Below are positions 44,061 through 57,380 of a stretch of DNA of 64,000 nt, in pieces. The notes under the pieces were generated by a model. The model was not told the DNA's origin and made no database searches. It saw nothing but the letters and a program-made list of their open reading frames with translations. Position 1 is the first letter of the stretch. Each line of letters begins with the position of its first letter. This DNA is from Serinus canaria (Eukaryota > Chordata > Aves > Passeriformes > Fringillidae), in assembly GCF_022539315.1 (NCBI RefSeq), contig NC_066314.1, forward strand, positions 59,753,543 through 59,817,542, read 5' to 3'. The position numbers and the translations under genes were made by a program.

Positions 44061-45829
44061 AACAACCATCTTATAACCATTGTTCAGTTGAGCTGCCTGA
44101 GCCTGGGAACACCAGTGAATATTATCAGAGCAGAGGGAATGCTGCTCTAATTGTTGGTTTGTAAAGTTATCTTGATAAATGATCATCTGGGGAAAGAAAC
44201 ATGGTGTATGTATAATTAATCTACTTAGAATTTGTTGTAAATTAATCATATTGAATATTGAAACTATTCCCTATTCTCATGTTAAACAAAATAATTCCTC
44301 AGTATTTTCATCTGATCTTACTAGAAATGATGAAGCTGGACTTTGCTATCCACCTCTCCCATTCTTGCCTCTTGCACTGCCAGGAAAGTGCTAAATAGAT
44401 GATTTGCCTGCTCCCTGCAGCAGAGTTGATCTTCTGGGATGATCTCTGACACACAGATGAAGGAGTCAAACCACAGAGGTCTTTGGAGGTTAAAATCCTG
44501 TGTCTCTGGGGTGTTCACAGCAGCTGGTCCCAGGCAAGAGGTGAGCAGCTGCACAGGTGACCCAAGGTCTGTGGGGAGTTTTAAATCCCACATATTTTGT
44601 TCATGTGTCTAATCTGGGCTCTGTTTCCTGTGCTCATCCCATAAACTCCATAGGTGAACTCACTAAAGATGGCAGCACAGAGATACCTGCAAGCATTGAC
44701 TTAGTGCACCAAGACCATAAAGCTCTGGCACAGCTTTGAAGTGAACTATTAATGAGCAGAGTCTTTGCTTGAAAGTCTAAAATAACATGAGGCTAGGCCA
44801 ACTTTTGTTTGTCCTCTTGAGTACCTTGTCTAATACCAAAACATTTCTGACAAATGCAGCACAGTCAGAGCAGAAAGAGTTGAGAGTAATATTTTTTTTT
44901 GCCTCAGAACTGAAGGTCCACATTATGATAAAAAACCAAACTAATTTCAACATGCACCCAGTGTAGACTAGCAGTCCAGTCAGGGAGTGAAAAATCAGAC
45001 AGATAAAAGAAAGCTGCATAATTTGATTGGGAGCAAGCTTATCTGAAATCAGGCATTGAGACACTATTCTGGGAAAATAGTGTTGGAAAAAATGCTGTTG
45101 TTACCCACTGTAAGAGGAATTCTGTCCATGGCAGGAGTACTGATGAACCTTGCTACTCACTTACCTAAACAGTAAATGCATTCCAGAGATCCAGGAGCTG
45201 ATCATGACGCAGGTAATGGATCAACTGCTTTTCTTAGAGAGATTCAAACTTTGAAATGAGCCATTTTCTCACAGCATTGGAAGATATTAAGTATATAAAA
45301 TGGGGGCTTATTTTGGTAGCTTTCATGTCTCCTTTCATGTCCATGCTGAGAACGTTTTCCATCAGAGGAGGCTTTTGTTTCCTTGCTCAGACACCCGTCA
45401 AAACAGCAGATGCACCAAAGCTTTTGCAAAATTTCCTGAACTTCTTGAATTCCTGAACACACAAGCCTTATGACCTATTTTCTGAGGTTCTGTGACAAAA
45501 TCCCATTTTTGCTTGTTTGTTAGACTCTCTCATAACTAGTCTCCTCCCTGTAAAACATAAAGATCCCCCAAAATAAAAAGATCTCATGAAGGAGAAAAGC
45601 GTTCAAAAGTGTTCAATTGTGTTGCACAAAAAGTGGGCTATGGGAACAGAAAGGGGATAATCTCCTCCTCCACCTGCTGTCTCTGATCCCAGTACTAAAA
45701 CCCACTTTGCATTTTTTGGCACCACAGGAGCATGCTGGTGATTAATGTTCAGTTTGTTGTTTACCAAATGTCCCGAGTCCTTTCCTTCATGGTTTCTATT
45801 TAGCTGTCCAGTCCCCAGTTTGCTCTAGT
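44061..45829. other. AT-rich DNA, no gene seen
   Basis: No homology to the array beyond about 44,060 and no recognisable coding region or repeat element. Confidence 0.55.
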
Positions 45830-46560
45830 CTGTGTGGTTATTGCAGGACTTTCATTCGTCTTTGCTGAAATTATCAAGGGTGCTGTTGACCCACATTTGC
45901 AGGCTGTGAAGGGCCCTCAGAATGGCAGCCCTACAATCCAGCATATCAACTGCTCTTGTTTGGCAGACCATTGGGTGGGTATTTTATACTGCCAGCAATT
46001 AATGAAGATTTTAAATAATATCAGTGCCAGCCACCAAGAGGTGCCACTGGTACCCAGCTGCCACTTTAAACTTCTGACCATCAGCCTTTTAGGCCAGAAA
46101 AGAAAAAAAATCCAGCAGTTTTTCCACTTTATACTCCATCTATCCAAAATATAGTTCTCCAGTTTATCATCATGGAATACCATGCTGACACTCTTCCTGG
46201 AGTCAGGGTAAACAACATCTGTTGCTGTGTCTGCTTGTGCATGGATCAAGTCATCTCCTCATGGAAAACAAATCAAGTTGATCAGCTGTGCTTTCTATTG
46301 CTAAATCCATCCTGGCTGCTCCCAAACACTTCTTGTCTTTCATGTGCTTGCAAAATAGTTTACATAAGAATTTGCTCCAAAATCTTACCAAAACCTGAGA
46401 TTAGATTCATCGGCCTTTAGTTCCCCAGGTTCTCCTTATTGCTTTTCCTCTGGCATGTTTTCTCTCTCAAAGTGAGGATAGATGCCTCAGGCTCAGTTAA
46501 ACACCTTTCCTTTTCTTTTCCACCCTCTTAGATTTGGATCAGGCTCCCTCTTCGTTGAAC
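45830..46560 (-). mobile_element. Degenerate CR1-like reverse transcriptase, antisense
   Basis: On the minus strand, near 46,410, RPMNLISGFGKILEQI corresponds to the CR1 NYRPISLTS...KILEQI block. Further on, TATDVVYPDSRKSVSMVFHD follows the pattern ATDVIYLDFCKAFDTVPH, and LGTSGTSWWLALILFKIFIN follows SVTSGVPQGSVLGPVLFNIFIN. Stops and frameshifts are present. The 3' end of the element is missing. Confidence 0.65.
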
Positions 46561-47379
46561 AAACCTGAACTGATGGTGAGAAAAATGCTCATTCCCATGG
46601 ACCTGGGTCCATAGCAGTGAGTCTGTGACATCCTGATGACAGGGAAGCCTAAAGTGATAAATAGCAGAGGGCTGGTTTGGGATTTGGCCTCTGCTTGTGT
46701 GTGTTAATTCCAGTGAACCCTTTTGCAGGTACTATTTTAGGGTCTCAGCTGTCTTCCTTAGATGGAGGATTTTTTTTTTTCTTGCAGCATCCATTATTTT
46801 GCTGGATATGAGAAATCTTTGGTTCAGATCTAGTAGTACCCACCTGTCCTCACATGCTTGTAAAAGGACTGCCTCAAAGTTCCCTTGGTGTCTGAATTCC
46901 ACCTGAATTTCAAGCCATTAAAAATTTCAAACCATCTGAATTTCAAACCATTCATTCCATCTGAATTTCAAACCATTAGGAATTTCAGTGAGCACAGTTG
47001 CTCCTATTAAATATGTTTGCACACACAGGAGATAATTTCATTCAGAAAAATACCTTGTTACACAGGAGATCAATTAAAGAGTCAGTATCTGCTGGAAGCT
47101 CAATTAGGACTAATCAGTTTTATCCTACTAAGCTAAGATGTTTACTTAGACTGTCAGTGGTAGGACCTGGACATATAATTTAAGTCTCTTGCATTACTAT
47201 TTCCTTAGGTATTTTATTTTGTCACATCCCATCTGGCAGTTCAAAGATAAACAGTTAAGGTATTATTTTCATAAAATTGATGAATGAGAAATGAAAAATT
47301 ATTTTCATTTCATGTAAACCCTCGTACTTTCCAATGTCTTGCTCTGCAGCAAAGGAAACAGCAGGAGTGTAATGTATGG
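46561..47379. other. AT-rich DNA, no gene seen
   Basis: Includes a short direct repeat of ATCTGAATTTCAAACCATT (about 46,935-46,976). Nothing coding is recognised. Confidence 0.55.
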
Positions 47380-47636
47380 AATCACAGAACCATAGAATTG
47401 TTTTGGTTGGAAGGAACCTTAAAGAACAACCCTCTGCTATTGGCAGGGACACCTTCCACCAGACCAGGTTGCTCAGAGCCTCATCCAACCTGGCTTTGGA
47501 CACTTCCAGAGATGGGGCATCCACAGCTGCTCTGGATAACCTGTTCCAGAGCCTCATCACCCTCACAGTAAAGAAATTCTCACAAATAACTACTCTCTGT
47601 CAGTTTGAAGCCATTCCCCCTTGTCCTGTCACCATA
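47380..47636 (-). mobile_element. CR1 3'-end fragment, antisense
   Basis: The + strand reads ATCACAGAACCATAGAATTG then GGTTGGAAGGAACCTTAAAG, the reverse complement of the familiar CR1 3' end, and continues through CCAACCTGGCTTTGGACACT and ACCCTCACAGTAAAGAAATT. This is the usual 5'-truncated CR1 form. Confidence 0.85.
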
Positions 47637-50600
47637 TGAATCTATGGTATAGGACATACTGTGGCAAAGTTGACAAATTCCATGTCTACTGTGTCACTGT
47701 TTGCATCACTCACTTGAATAAATATGACATATTTGGCCTGTATTTCTTTTGAGTTACAACATGGAAAAAATAATTTTAATAGCAAGTGGTTTGCAGAAAC
47801 CTGTCTGTCTTCTATTTCAAACTCAGAGTAGCTGAAAAGTGCACTGAATTGCCATTGATGTGATTTTAATGGATTTATTCCTGGAGTTACTTCTAACTAA
47901 ACTGATATTAGTATTTGCTGATATTAGTATTATATTGCTGTCTCTTCCCATTTTAAAAAAGGTGCAAACCAGTCAAAAACTCTTTTCTCTTATAGAAACC
48001 TATAGGTCTTGTTAAGTCATGGTTTAAATATAGAGCTTCTGTAATGCTTATGAGATTCTATGTGCAGTTCAAATTGGAACACCATCCAGAATAATCAGGG
48101 TTCACCAAATGCCTCTATGTTGGTTTAGGAGAGACATTCTGAAAGACACATCAGCCTTGAACACTTTATATCATACAGAAAGTAAATTATACCTTCAGCT
48201 GGAAGTAGGAATGTATTAAAAGAGGGTCCAAATTGGACATGTCTCTACTTAGTGATTGCTGTAGGAGCAGAGTTTAGCCTTTTATTCATGGATTTATCTT
48301 CACAGAGGTAGCACCCAGTTATATCAGTGAGGGGTCAGTGCTCTCTTCTACAAATACAAGGGAGAAGAAGGCCTTATTTTTATGATGTAAGATGTGAATG
48401 CCCCAGCAGCCAGGAGAAGAGAAAAGGGTTTTTAGGGAATCTTTATGTGATTCACTGAGTCTGTGTTGGCCAGCTCCAACACAGCTGTAGGGTTTCTGGT
48501 AGAAGGTCTGGATTTAAACAGAAATCACATTGAACTCCTCATTCATTAATATGAGGAAGAGAGGAAGTGGTCTGTGTGTCCTGCCATCCTGTCAGACTTG
48601 TAGACACTGCTATAGGGGCATGAGAACAGAACAGAGTTTTTGGGATTGTTAGCAAGCCAGGGCTTCATTACTGACTGCAGTCCTTCATTTAGGGATAGTC
48701 CCTTGCAAAAGGCATAAAACAGAAAACAAGCAGTAAACTTTTCGGGGATAAATATATACGTAAACCTGAGGGCTTTCCCCAACATAGCAACAGAAATAAT
48801 TCAAGACAAACAAGTTTATTAGTAAATATCTTCAGCCAGTTCCTCACACATCTTCTGTTCACCCTTGGACTATTCACAATGGAAAAATTGAGTGTACATC
48901 AGAAGCAAACAGCTCAAAGATGTGGATGAAGAACATAGCCAGGAACCTCTCCCAGTGCAGCACCTGTGACCAACTATCTCCTGTTTTAGTTAATTGAACT
49001 CAGCTCTTTTCTTGCATTTATGAAGAGAATAAAATCCATTTGTTTCAGTTGCTGCTTTAATTGCACCACAGGATCAGTGCCTTGGAAACTGTAGGGCATT
49101 TCCATAAGTACAGTCAGTGACAAAAGCAGCTTTAGGCTCCTTCCTCAGCACTCAAAAGTAGAATTCAGGTCGAAGTCACATCCTGGTTTAGCTTAGAAAA
49201 GATGAATGTCCCCAGTGGAGTGACTGATTTTTTAAACCAGGCAAAGGAACCCCCAAAGCCCAGTGCAAGTTTGTGAGCTCTGTGGTTATGGAAGCAGTCA
49301 CAGGGCAAGCATTGTATCCTTCCTGTTTCTCCCATCCCCTTCAGTCCTGCTGCCTTTCAAGGTCAGGGATACATGTTTTTGCTGTGCTTTGGGATTCATC
49401 ATCACCTGCTCTTTGCATTTAACATCTTCTTTACTTTAATCCAGTTGATCTCCATAGTACCAGAGAAATGATTATGGGCATTAATGTTTTTGTGATTTAT
49501 AAAAAAATTTCTTTCATGCAATTGTTATTTATTCTTCAAAACATTAACATTCACTCTTACCATTAGAGGGCTGTATTGTTTGTTGCTTTTCTGTCTGTTA
49601 TACATTGCATTCTTGTTAATATCAGTCAAAACCAACCTGTAGTAACAGCCACAGCACAAACAAGTTCGTGCCTTCCACAAGTGGCATGGATGTTGCTTGC
49701 CCTTCATACCAGGAGTCCAACAGAAAGAGGTAAATCAGTAACTGTTCCATAAAATTCCTGAGTTAACCTTAGAGGTCTTCTCTGCTGCTGCTGATCCCTG
49801 AGGAGATGATTGGCCTCCTTTCTCACAGATAGGGAAGCAGATAGAGCAGATTTGTGTGGTGATATCTGAGAGAGAGGTCCCAGAGAGAAAATCTGTCCTC
49901 ACTGAGGTCAGGGGGAAATTTGCCGCTGAGCTGGGCTCAGGATTGCTCTTGTTTCTGCCTGACACACTGAAAGTCATCAAGAACTCCTGCCACTGACTGA
50001 GGGGGCTAAGATGAAACTTTGCACCCAAGCACAGCTGTCTGTCACTTCTCAGGTTAGGATTTGTTACAGCTTCCTCTGTCACACCTGAGACACTGGCCCT
50101 GGGTGCAGACAGTCACACGCTGAATGGGAAGGGCAGCTGCAGCAGTTGGTTCCCTACATCAAGAACAAATCATAGTTTCTCCCTAGGAGCTCTTAGGTCC
50201 TAGGAGGCCTGCAAAGAATTCATGCAGAAAGATTGGTATTTTTTTTTATAAATTATAATAGTTTTTTCTATTCAAGCCAGAAGTGGTCAGGCTAATTTCA
50301 TCAGGGTTTTTTCAAGGCAGTGGCTCCACCCTGTTTTTCTGACCATTAGGAAATACAGATGCTTAAACACTGGGATGGAGTTAGCACAGTAGAGTCAGCA
50401 GAGACATTCACTGCTTAGAACCCTCAAATGTACATATACAAATTCAGGTGAAACTGACAGCACTTCCCAAAGTTGCCCAAGTAAAGCAGTGCCAAATCCA
50501 ACTCTGTACAACACCTGGTTGGATAAAAGACAAAATTATTTGATATTTTCCAGTATAGCAAGCTCACTGGGTCTTCTTTTATGATTTATCTCATGCATCC

Positions 50601-53600
50601 AGATTAGAAAATGTCAAACCATTAACTGTTCTTCTAAGCACTGAGTATCAGAACAGCACTCCACTGTGTCACTGGGCTTCAGGGGACATTTTCAAAGGCA
50701 CAAATGACATGCAGGCACCAACTTTCATTATCTGCTCTAGAAATTGTTTCAGAGGTTAGGGACATTAGGGGCTCTGACGTTCTACATGAGGAGAATATTT
50801 TATCAAAATACCTTGTTAGCCATGGCATACAGAGGAAAGATTATCTGAACTTGTCATGAATAAGGCTGTGTTCTCAATTCAGCAAATCTTTTAAAGATAT
50901 GATGGTGCCCCTTGAAATGTACTACTGCAATTTAGGAGGACGTGGTAGCCATGTAGAGAGAGAGAGAAACTTCAGAAAAACTAGAATTTCAAATCCTGGC
51001 ATTACAAATAAAATTAAAATTTTAAAAAGTACACTGCATTTTATATAACCAGTAGGACAGTTTAGTTTAAAAAATTCTGCTCTGCTGGTTTTGCATTGTA
51101 GTCAGGGCCCCTGGCTCACCTCTGCCCCTGACATTTGAGCTGAGAAAGTGTCTGTGTACAAAAATGGCATGGCAGGTGTATGGATCTCCACAAAATGCTT
51201 TGAGAAAAGTTACCTGTTGTTCTTTCTGCTTCCTAATATTGGACCATACAACAAGAAAAAGAGCTTTCAGAAAAAGAGAAGCATGTTTAATTTATCTTCG
51301 TAACATGTGGACCACAACATGTCTACAATGAGCTATGGTATTTATTTTTATGCAAACTAGGTACAGAAATCCATGGATGAGGACAACAGCCAAAAAAAGA
51401 AATTTAAAAAATTAATTAAGGAATTTTCCCTTTATTTTTTGCTTAAATACAGATTTATTTTTCAGTTTGTTTTTGACTGACAGAATATCAACATATGGAT
51501 TAACTCCCTCTTGTCATTATTGGCAGGAATGTTAATGTGTCCTTTTAACACTTGTGTCACAATATTAGAGACTGTTTTAGAGAAAATGTTCATGAACAGT
51601 TGATGGCAAAATTCTGCCAGGATTCACGTACAGAAATTAATCTTGATAGTTTGTTGAGACAAAACCCCCAACACCAATATTTCTAAAATACTGTCAAAAT
51701 TACGCAAATAATTTAAAAATAAAGATCATGAAATGATCATGAAATGATGATACAGGGATCAATAACATATTGGTAGAATTATTCTAATAATTACACCTAC
51801 TTTTATTTATTTACATTATCCTGTGGCCTTCATCTTTGAATTTTAGTCACAGTTTAGGATCCTGGTGTGTCAAATGCTGTAGGTTTGGTGCTGTGAACAT
51901 ATATATCTGTTTTCTGTTCAGAGAGACTAGAAATAAACTTTATGACAAAACAGATGGACAGAAACAGATGAGAGGAGTAAAGGAAAATAATGAGGCAACA
52001 TCTGTGGGTGTGCTTGGCTTCTGATCTCAGAATATCCCAGCAGTCCCTGCTCTTGTGAGCACCTCATCCAAGAAGATTGGTTGTTAAGCAGTGGTTTTAA
52101 AAGGAATGGCCAGAGTTCTAGGGAGGGCTGTGAGAAATAAAAGATAGGTGAAGGTGTCACTGGATGCCTGAATGCATGAAGTTCAGAATTTAGCATGGGT
52201 GTGATGAAAGTTGGCCTCACAGCCACCTGCAGGAAGGAAATGTCAACTCGATACTGCAATAAGACCTGAAGAGCTTGGAAAATTAAAAAAAAAAAGTACT
52301 CTCTTTGATACAACCCAGAAGGTGAGAGCAATTGCAGAGTGTGAAAGTCAAAGTGATGGACTGGGAAAATGACCTTAGCAGCAGCCTGCCACATGCACAC
52401 TGGCAGCACAAAAGTGCCTCTGACAGGAACAGACAACATGATGCCACAGCAACTGAATTGTGAGATGGAAAAGCTTTAAGGACTTAAAGGGACAATGAAA
52501 CTCTATCTTTGCAGTGCTCTGCAAGCTCCCACCAGCACCTCCACTGAAAAAGAACCTGTCACATTTAAAAATAGGTCTTACATGTCAGTGTTAAAAAGCA
52601 CTCTAAATTAAAGATTAAACCTAGATTGCAAACCCAAGAAATAGATCACTTGCATCTGTAATGGTGGAGAAAAGGGATGTCTCAGAGCTAAAAGACAAAG
52701 ATGCATTTGTGAGATAAAACATGCCAGGAAGTGAAAGCAGGAAAAGGAAAAGATAAAAAGAGCGCAAGGAAGACAAGCTACACAGCGAGGTCATTGGAAC
52801 AATTAAAGGAGTTGGGCAAAAGGCAGTCAAGAAGCATCTGCTTTTAACAGGTGAATGTAATAGTTTTAGAATAAGCAAAAGCAATGCAAAAGCCCTCCCT
52901 TTGATCAGGTTCCTCTTGGGAGGCTGAGAGGGCTGTTTGTGGAATCAGAAAAATGTTGGCTGCAGTGGGGAGATCCTCAAAGACAGTGACAAGGTGATTG
53001 ATGGCTGGGGTGAGAAAATCCACTAAATGTGAGAAGAATTGTTAACTGGAGAAGAAAGATAGAAAAGGTGTAGTGAATGTTTTGTGGCATTTATTCCATG
53101 AGTGTCCTAAGTGCAGAAAGAAGACTGAGGGGAAAAGACAATGGGGATGAACCAGGGTTGGATCCCAGCACAAGCTAAAATGGGGCAGGAGAGAAAATAT
53201 TTATATGAGAGAAAGAAAAATCATGACAAGTAATTATGTCAAGAGAAAGAGAGAAAAAAGGGAAATCAGGAGGAGGAGTGAACCTGTAGAAAGCCAAACT
53301 GTAAAGAGTGGAAGGAAGGATGGGTGATGGCAGGTCAGTAGGTGCCTCCAGGACTTTGGGTGAGCTACTTGCTGAAGATTTTTAGTAAAAACTGCTCAAA
53401 GAGAAATATACCCTAGTGACTGCCAAAACCAAAATGTCAAGGGGTCACTGCAGACCAACACCTTTTAAAGTCTTATGACCAGGCTCTTTGTGGCAGGACA
53501 GCAGACAAGTATTACAGAGTGCATTTCTGCCTAGAGGACTAGAGAGGGACTCTGTATGATGTGAAAGCCATGAGTCCAGAACTGCTGCAAAGGTCAAAAG

Positions 53601-56600
53601 TTATGTTTAGAAAAATATTGAAAAATCCAGCAGGAAGGCAGTATTCAGAGAAAGCACTGGGAAATGGAATTTAAAAAATACATTATAAAACCACAACTCT
53701 GTCCTGTTCTACTGCAGTTCACATAGAACACAGAGAAAAACAATATTTTAAGATTAAATATCTAATCTAGGCTGCATTAGTGAGTGTTTGTCATCTCAGT
53801 ATTTCAGGATCTCACATCCATTGCTCAGGAGTCTATATCTGGAATGAAATGTGACTCACAATATATTAAAGGCAACTGAGGTGGGTACAAAAGTGACTCA
53901 AAAGGGAGAAGGCAGGGGAGGAAAACAGTGGTGGCCAAATTCCTTGGGGTGGGAATGTGTTTTCCTGTGTGTAACAGGCTCTCACCTGTTTTATGGGCAA
54001 TGTGGTGACAGGCTGTGTTTTCAGAAGGGAGCTGCATGTCTTCTCAAACCCTCCAAGTCTGGCCACTTTCCTTCACTGCCTGGGTATTTTAGGAACCAAT
54101 AAATGTCCAAGCTTATTTCAAATTATTCTCATATATTTCCCATAGGTACTTGACTTCTTTCAGACTCTCTTTCTATTACTGTCCCTTCCTCCTTTCAAGT
54201 CCTGTGTAAGATAGTTCACATAATTTTCTTGAATCATCATGTGGAATTTGTGCAGTGGTCATAAATAGTGGAAGTGAGAGGGAAAAATAAGTAAGAATAG
54301 GGTAAAAAGAGCTCAGTCTAACTGAAAATACCTCACAAATAGATATTTTTATTGCAAGATTCTTTACAAAGCACTCATAATGCCTAAATAACTAATTTCT
54401 GGGCATATCCAAAGACAAAGAGCAGGAGAGATTTGTGGTTATTTTTGAGATTTTCTTTTCAGATATTTGTCTAAGATTCCAGTGGCATCTGTATCTCTGA
54501 GGTTGTCTTTCAGCACTGGGAAAATCTCATTTTCAATACCAGCATCTGCTCTGCAGCCACACTTCACAGACTGTCACCTTGGAAGGTTCTGTCTTCCCAG
54601 ATTTTCGCCATGCAGAGCTAAATGTTCACTCTTTAAACTGCTTTTCTAGAGTCCTTCTACAGTTTCTAGAAATAGAAAGATTCCCCTACCACAGCACAGA
54701 AATTTTACCCAGGATCTTCCAGAGTATTGAGCTACTTTGGCATGTTTAGCTTGATAAAGGGATACCAGAAGTTTTGCTCCAGGATTTCTGTAATTTGCAG
54801 ACAACATAAGAGTATTACACTAAGAGCAAAATGCCATAAAAAGAGCAGAGATAGGTTTTTTAAATTTTTTTACTGTAATAACCGGAAGCATTTTATGAAA
54901 GCATGAAATTACTGTTTACTACATTCTAGAGTTATCCTAATGAAACAAATAAAAATTTTTAAAACAAAAAAAATTAATTTTAATGCTAAAGTCTTCTTAA
55001 AAAAACCAAAACAGAGCTTGATCTGCCAGTGGTTGTATTAACATTTACAAAACTTCTCACAAAATTGCTTCTCTTTGGCCCTTCTGCCAGTTCTGTAGGA
55101 AGTAATTTGGTCTCTAATTTCTTATCATGAAAATACATAAAGTAAGAGTTCACAGCCTTCAGAATTATCGTGCAAAGAAATTAATGAGTGTTTCACAGTC
55201 GCTTATATTCTAAAATTGTGAGGACTACAGCAAAGTAAACTTGGTTTTGTAGGTAATGGAATATTTTCAGTTCAACCAGCTGTGCTAAAAATGTGAAAAT
55301 TATTGAAAAGAGAAATTTGGATTTCTTCCAACACAAGCCCAGAAAATAAAAGTCAATATTGGCTAATAAATAATTAACTTATCATAAAAACTAGTTTATG
55401 ATAAAAGATATGTCCCCCCAAGCTTGTGAACTTTGATACAAGTTTTACTTTACAAACAAATAGTGTGAAAACACCTCACAATTTACTGTCTAGTAGAGAC
55501 TGATAAGAAAGGATTCAAGGCTCAGTTTTGTGTCTGAAGGGACCTTTAAGGCAGCATTAGTAGCATTGTAAGACCACTCAGTGCTGCTTTTTTCAGTAAT
55601 TTACACCTCTTCATCAAACAAACAAGCAGCACTACAATCAATAGAAGGAGAAAGAAAGATCAGTGTGCTGGTCCAGCAGTCACCAGGCAAAAAGGAGAGA
55701 AAAAGGAGAGAACATGGACTGCAGGGAGGATCCCCAGCCATCTGGCATTCTGCAGGTTTTACCTGCAGGCCTTGAGTTAAGGACTGGAAATGCAAAATTA
55801 GGATTTGGAAGTCTGTAGTCACATGGCTCCTTGGTGGATTGAAAAGCCAGCAGATGCTGGTGGGATGCATGGCTCCAAAAGCAACAATTCCATGTCTGTT
55901 ATCTGGATATCCCCATCCCCTGTCCCAGTGCCAGCTTTGCAGCTGTGCCAGGAATGACTTTGTAGCCCCTGGTAGAAAAGTGGGCATTCAGAAACTTTGT
56001 AAATCAGGTCTGTGCTTAAATATAGTCTGCAAAGTCAAAACCAAAGCAGACTCCAATGCCTGTTGTGCAGAGACACAGGCAGGGAAAATACTCAGCACTG
56101 AAGAAATATTCATATTTCAGCCTGTGCTGACTCCCCTGTGGAGCCACTGTGCCAGACTGTGCAGCCCCAACTGCAATCCTGGGGAGGAAGGAAAGTGAGG
56201 TGTGACCAGGGAACAACTACAGAAAGAGCTTAGGAGTGTTACAGATGGATAATGAGACGATTGGCTCTCACAATTGAAAGAAAACTATTGTGTGACTATT
56301 AAGAAAAGCTTTAGTGATGTACAGTTATGTTACTGTAGTTCAGATGCCCTCTGTTCTCCCCACAGTTCCCTTTCCCCCCTGTATTGTTGCCATCAGACAG
56401 CCAGAGCTGTCTAGGACAGGTACAAAGAAGGCTGCACACGTGTCCCTTGCATGGGGCAGGTGGGAATGGAAAAGCTCAGGGGGTGCAGCATGGCAACACC
56501 TGATCTCCAATCCAGTGACAAGCAAGCAGTCTCCACTGATAAATGGCAAAGAAGAGCTGACTGACAGACTTTGGGAGGGGCCAGGGCTGGCTGATGCAAC

Positions 56601-56683
56601 CCCAGGGGTATGAAAGACTGAGCATCCATCTTGAAGATGAACAGGCCATTCTTGAGGTGTTTGTGGTTGAGATGACCCTGAGG
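47637..56683. other. AT-rich DNA, no gene seen
   Basis: About 9 kb with no convincing exon. The longest open frames (51,927-52,439 and 52,621-52,884, minus strand) have low-complexity, hydrophobic composition from purine-rich DNA and no domain I recognise. It could be intron or intergenic. Confidence 0.5.
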
Positions 56684-57380
56684 TGTTAGAAAGTCTCTTT
56701 TTCCCAGCCCTGAGATCAGAGGAGGAGTCAGGATTCTTTGGCTGTGGTTTTCAAGGTTGTTTATTTTCTGTTATCTATAACATTCTTTTTCTGACCTGCT
56801 GGGGTCTGTCTAGCAGGTCGGTCCGAGGCACTCTGCCCACCCCCAGGGTGGTGTTATCTTTTTATACTAAAAACTATGTGTACATTATTTACAATTTTCC
56901 AATACCCATCACCTATGTTAGACAGTGTGTTTCTACTCTAAACCAATCCAAAAGTGCCACCATCACCAAGAAGATGGAGGCTGAGAAGAAGAACAAAGCA
57001 TGCCCAAATCCCTCCATCTTGGCTTCTAATTCCCCATTCTAAAAACCTAAAATTCTTTTCATTCAGTGATAAATTAACTATCATTCTATTTAAACTCTCG
57101 TGGCTTGTAAATCTTCATATAAAGTTGGTAATTTTTTCCATGGGTTAAAATCAAAGCCACAGGTGCCTTTGGCTTCGTGCCAAGGTCTCTGAGCCCCTTG
57201 GTAGGGGCTTGAGCCATCCCGGGCAGCCAGAGGGATCTCCTGGGTCCCAACAGGCCAGGAGGTGTGCACGAGGGGCAGTCCCAGCACTGCAGCTTTTTCC
57301 TTAAGTAGTCCTTTTGTTCTATGTTTGTCAAGATCTAATAAACCTTTTTAAATTTTCAAAGTGAGCAGTTGTCTTTCACA
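56684..57380 (+). mobile_element. Solo retroviral LTR (697 bases)
   Basis: It begins TGTTAGAAAGTCTC and ends GTCTTTCACA. The flanks are TGAGG on the left and GGAGG on the right, a 5-base duplication with one mismatch. AATAAA lies about 40 bases before the end. I recall similar LTRs as common in songbird genomes; no family name is claimed. Confidence 0.75.

Noticed and set aside
51927..52884. Minus-strand open frames of 170 and 87 codons
   Set aside because: They derive from purine-rich + strand DNA, have low-complexity hydrophobic composition and no splice partner or recognisable domain.
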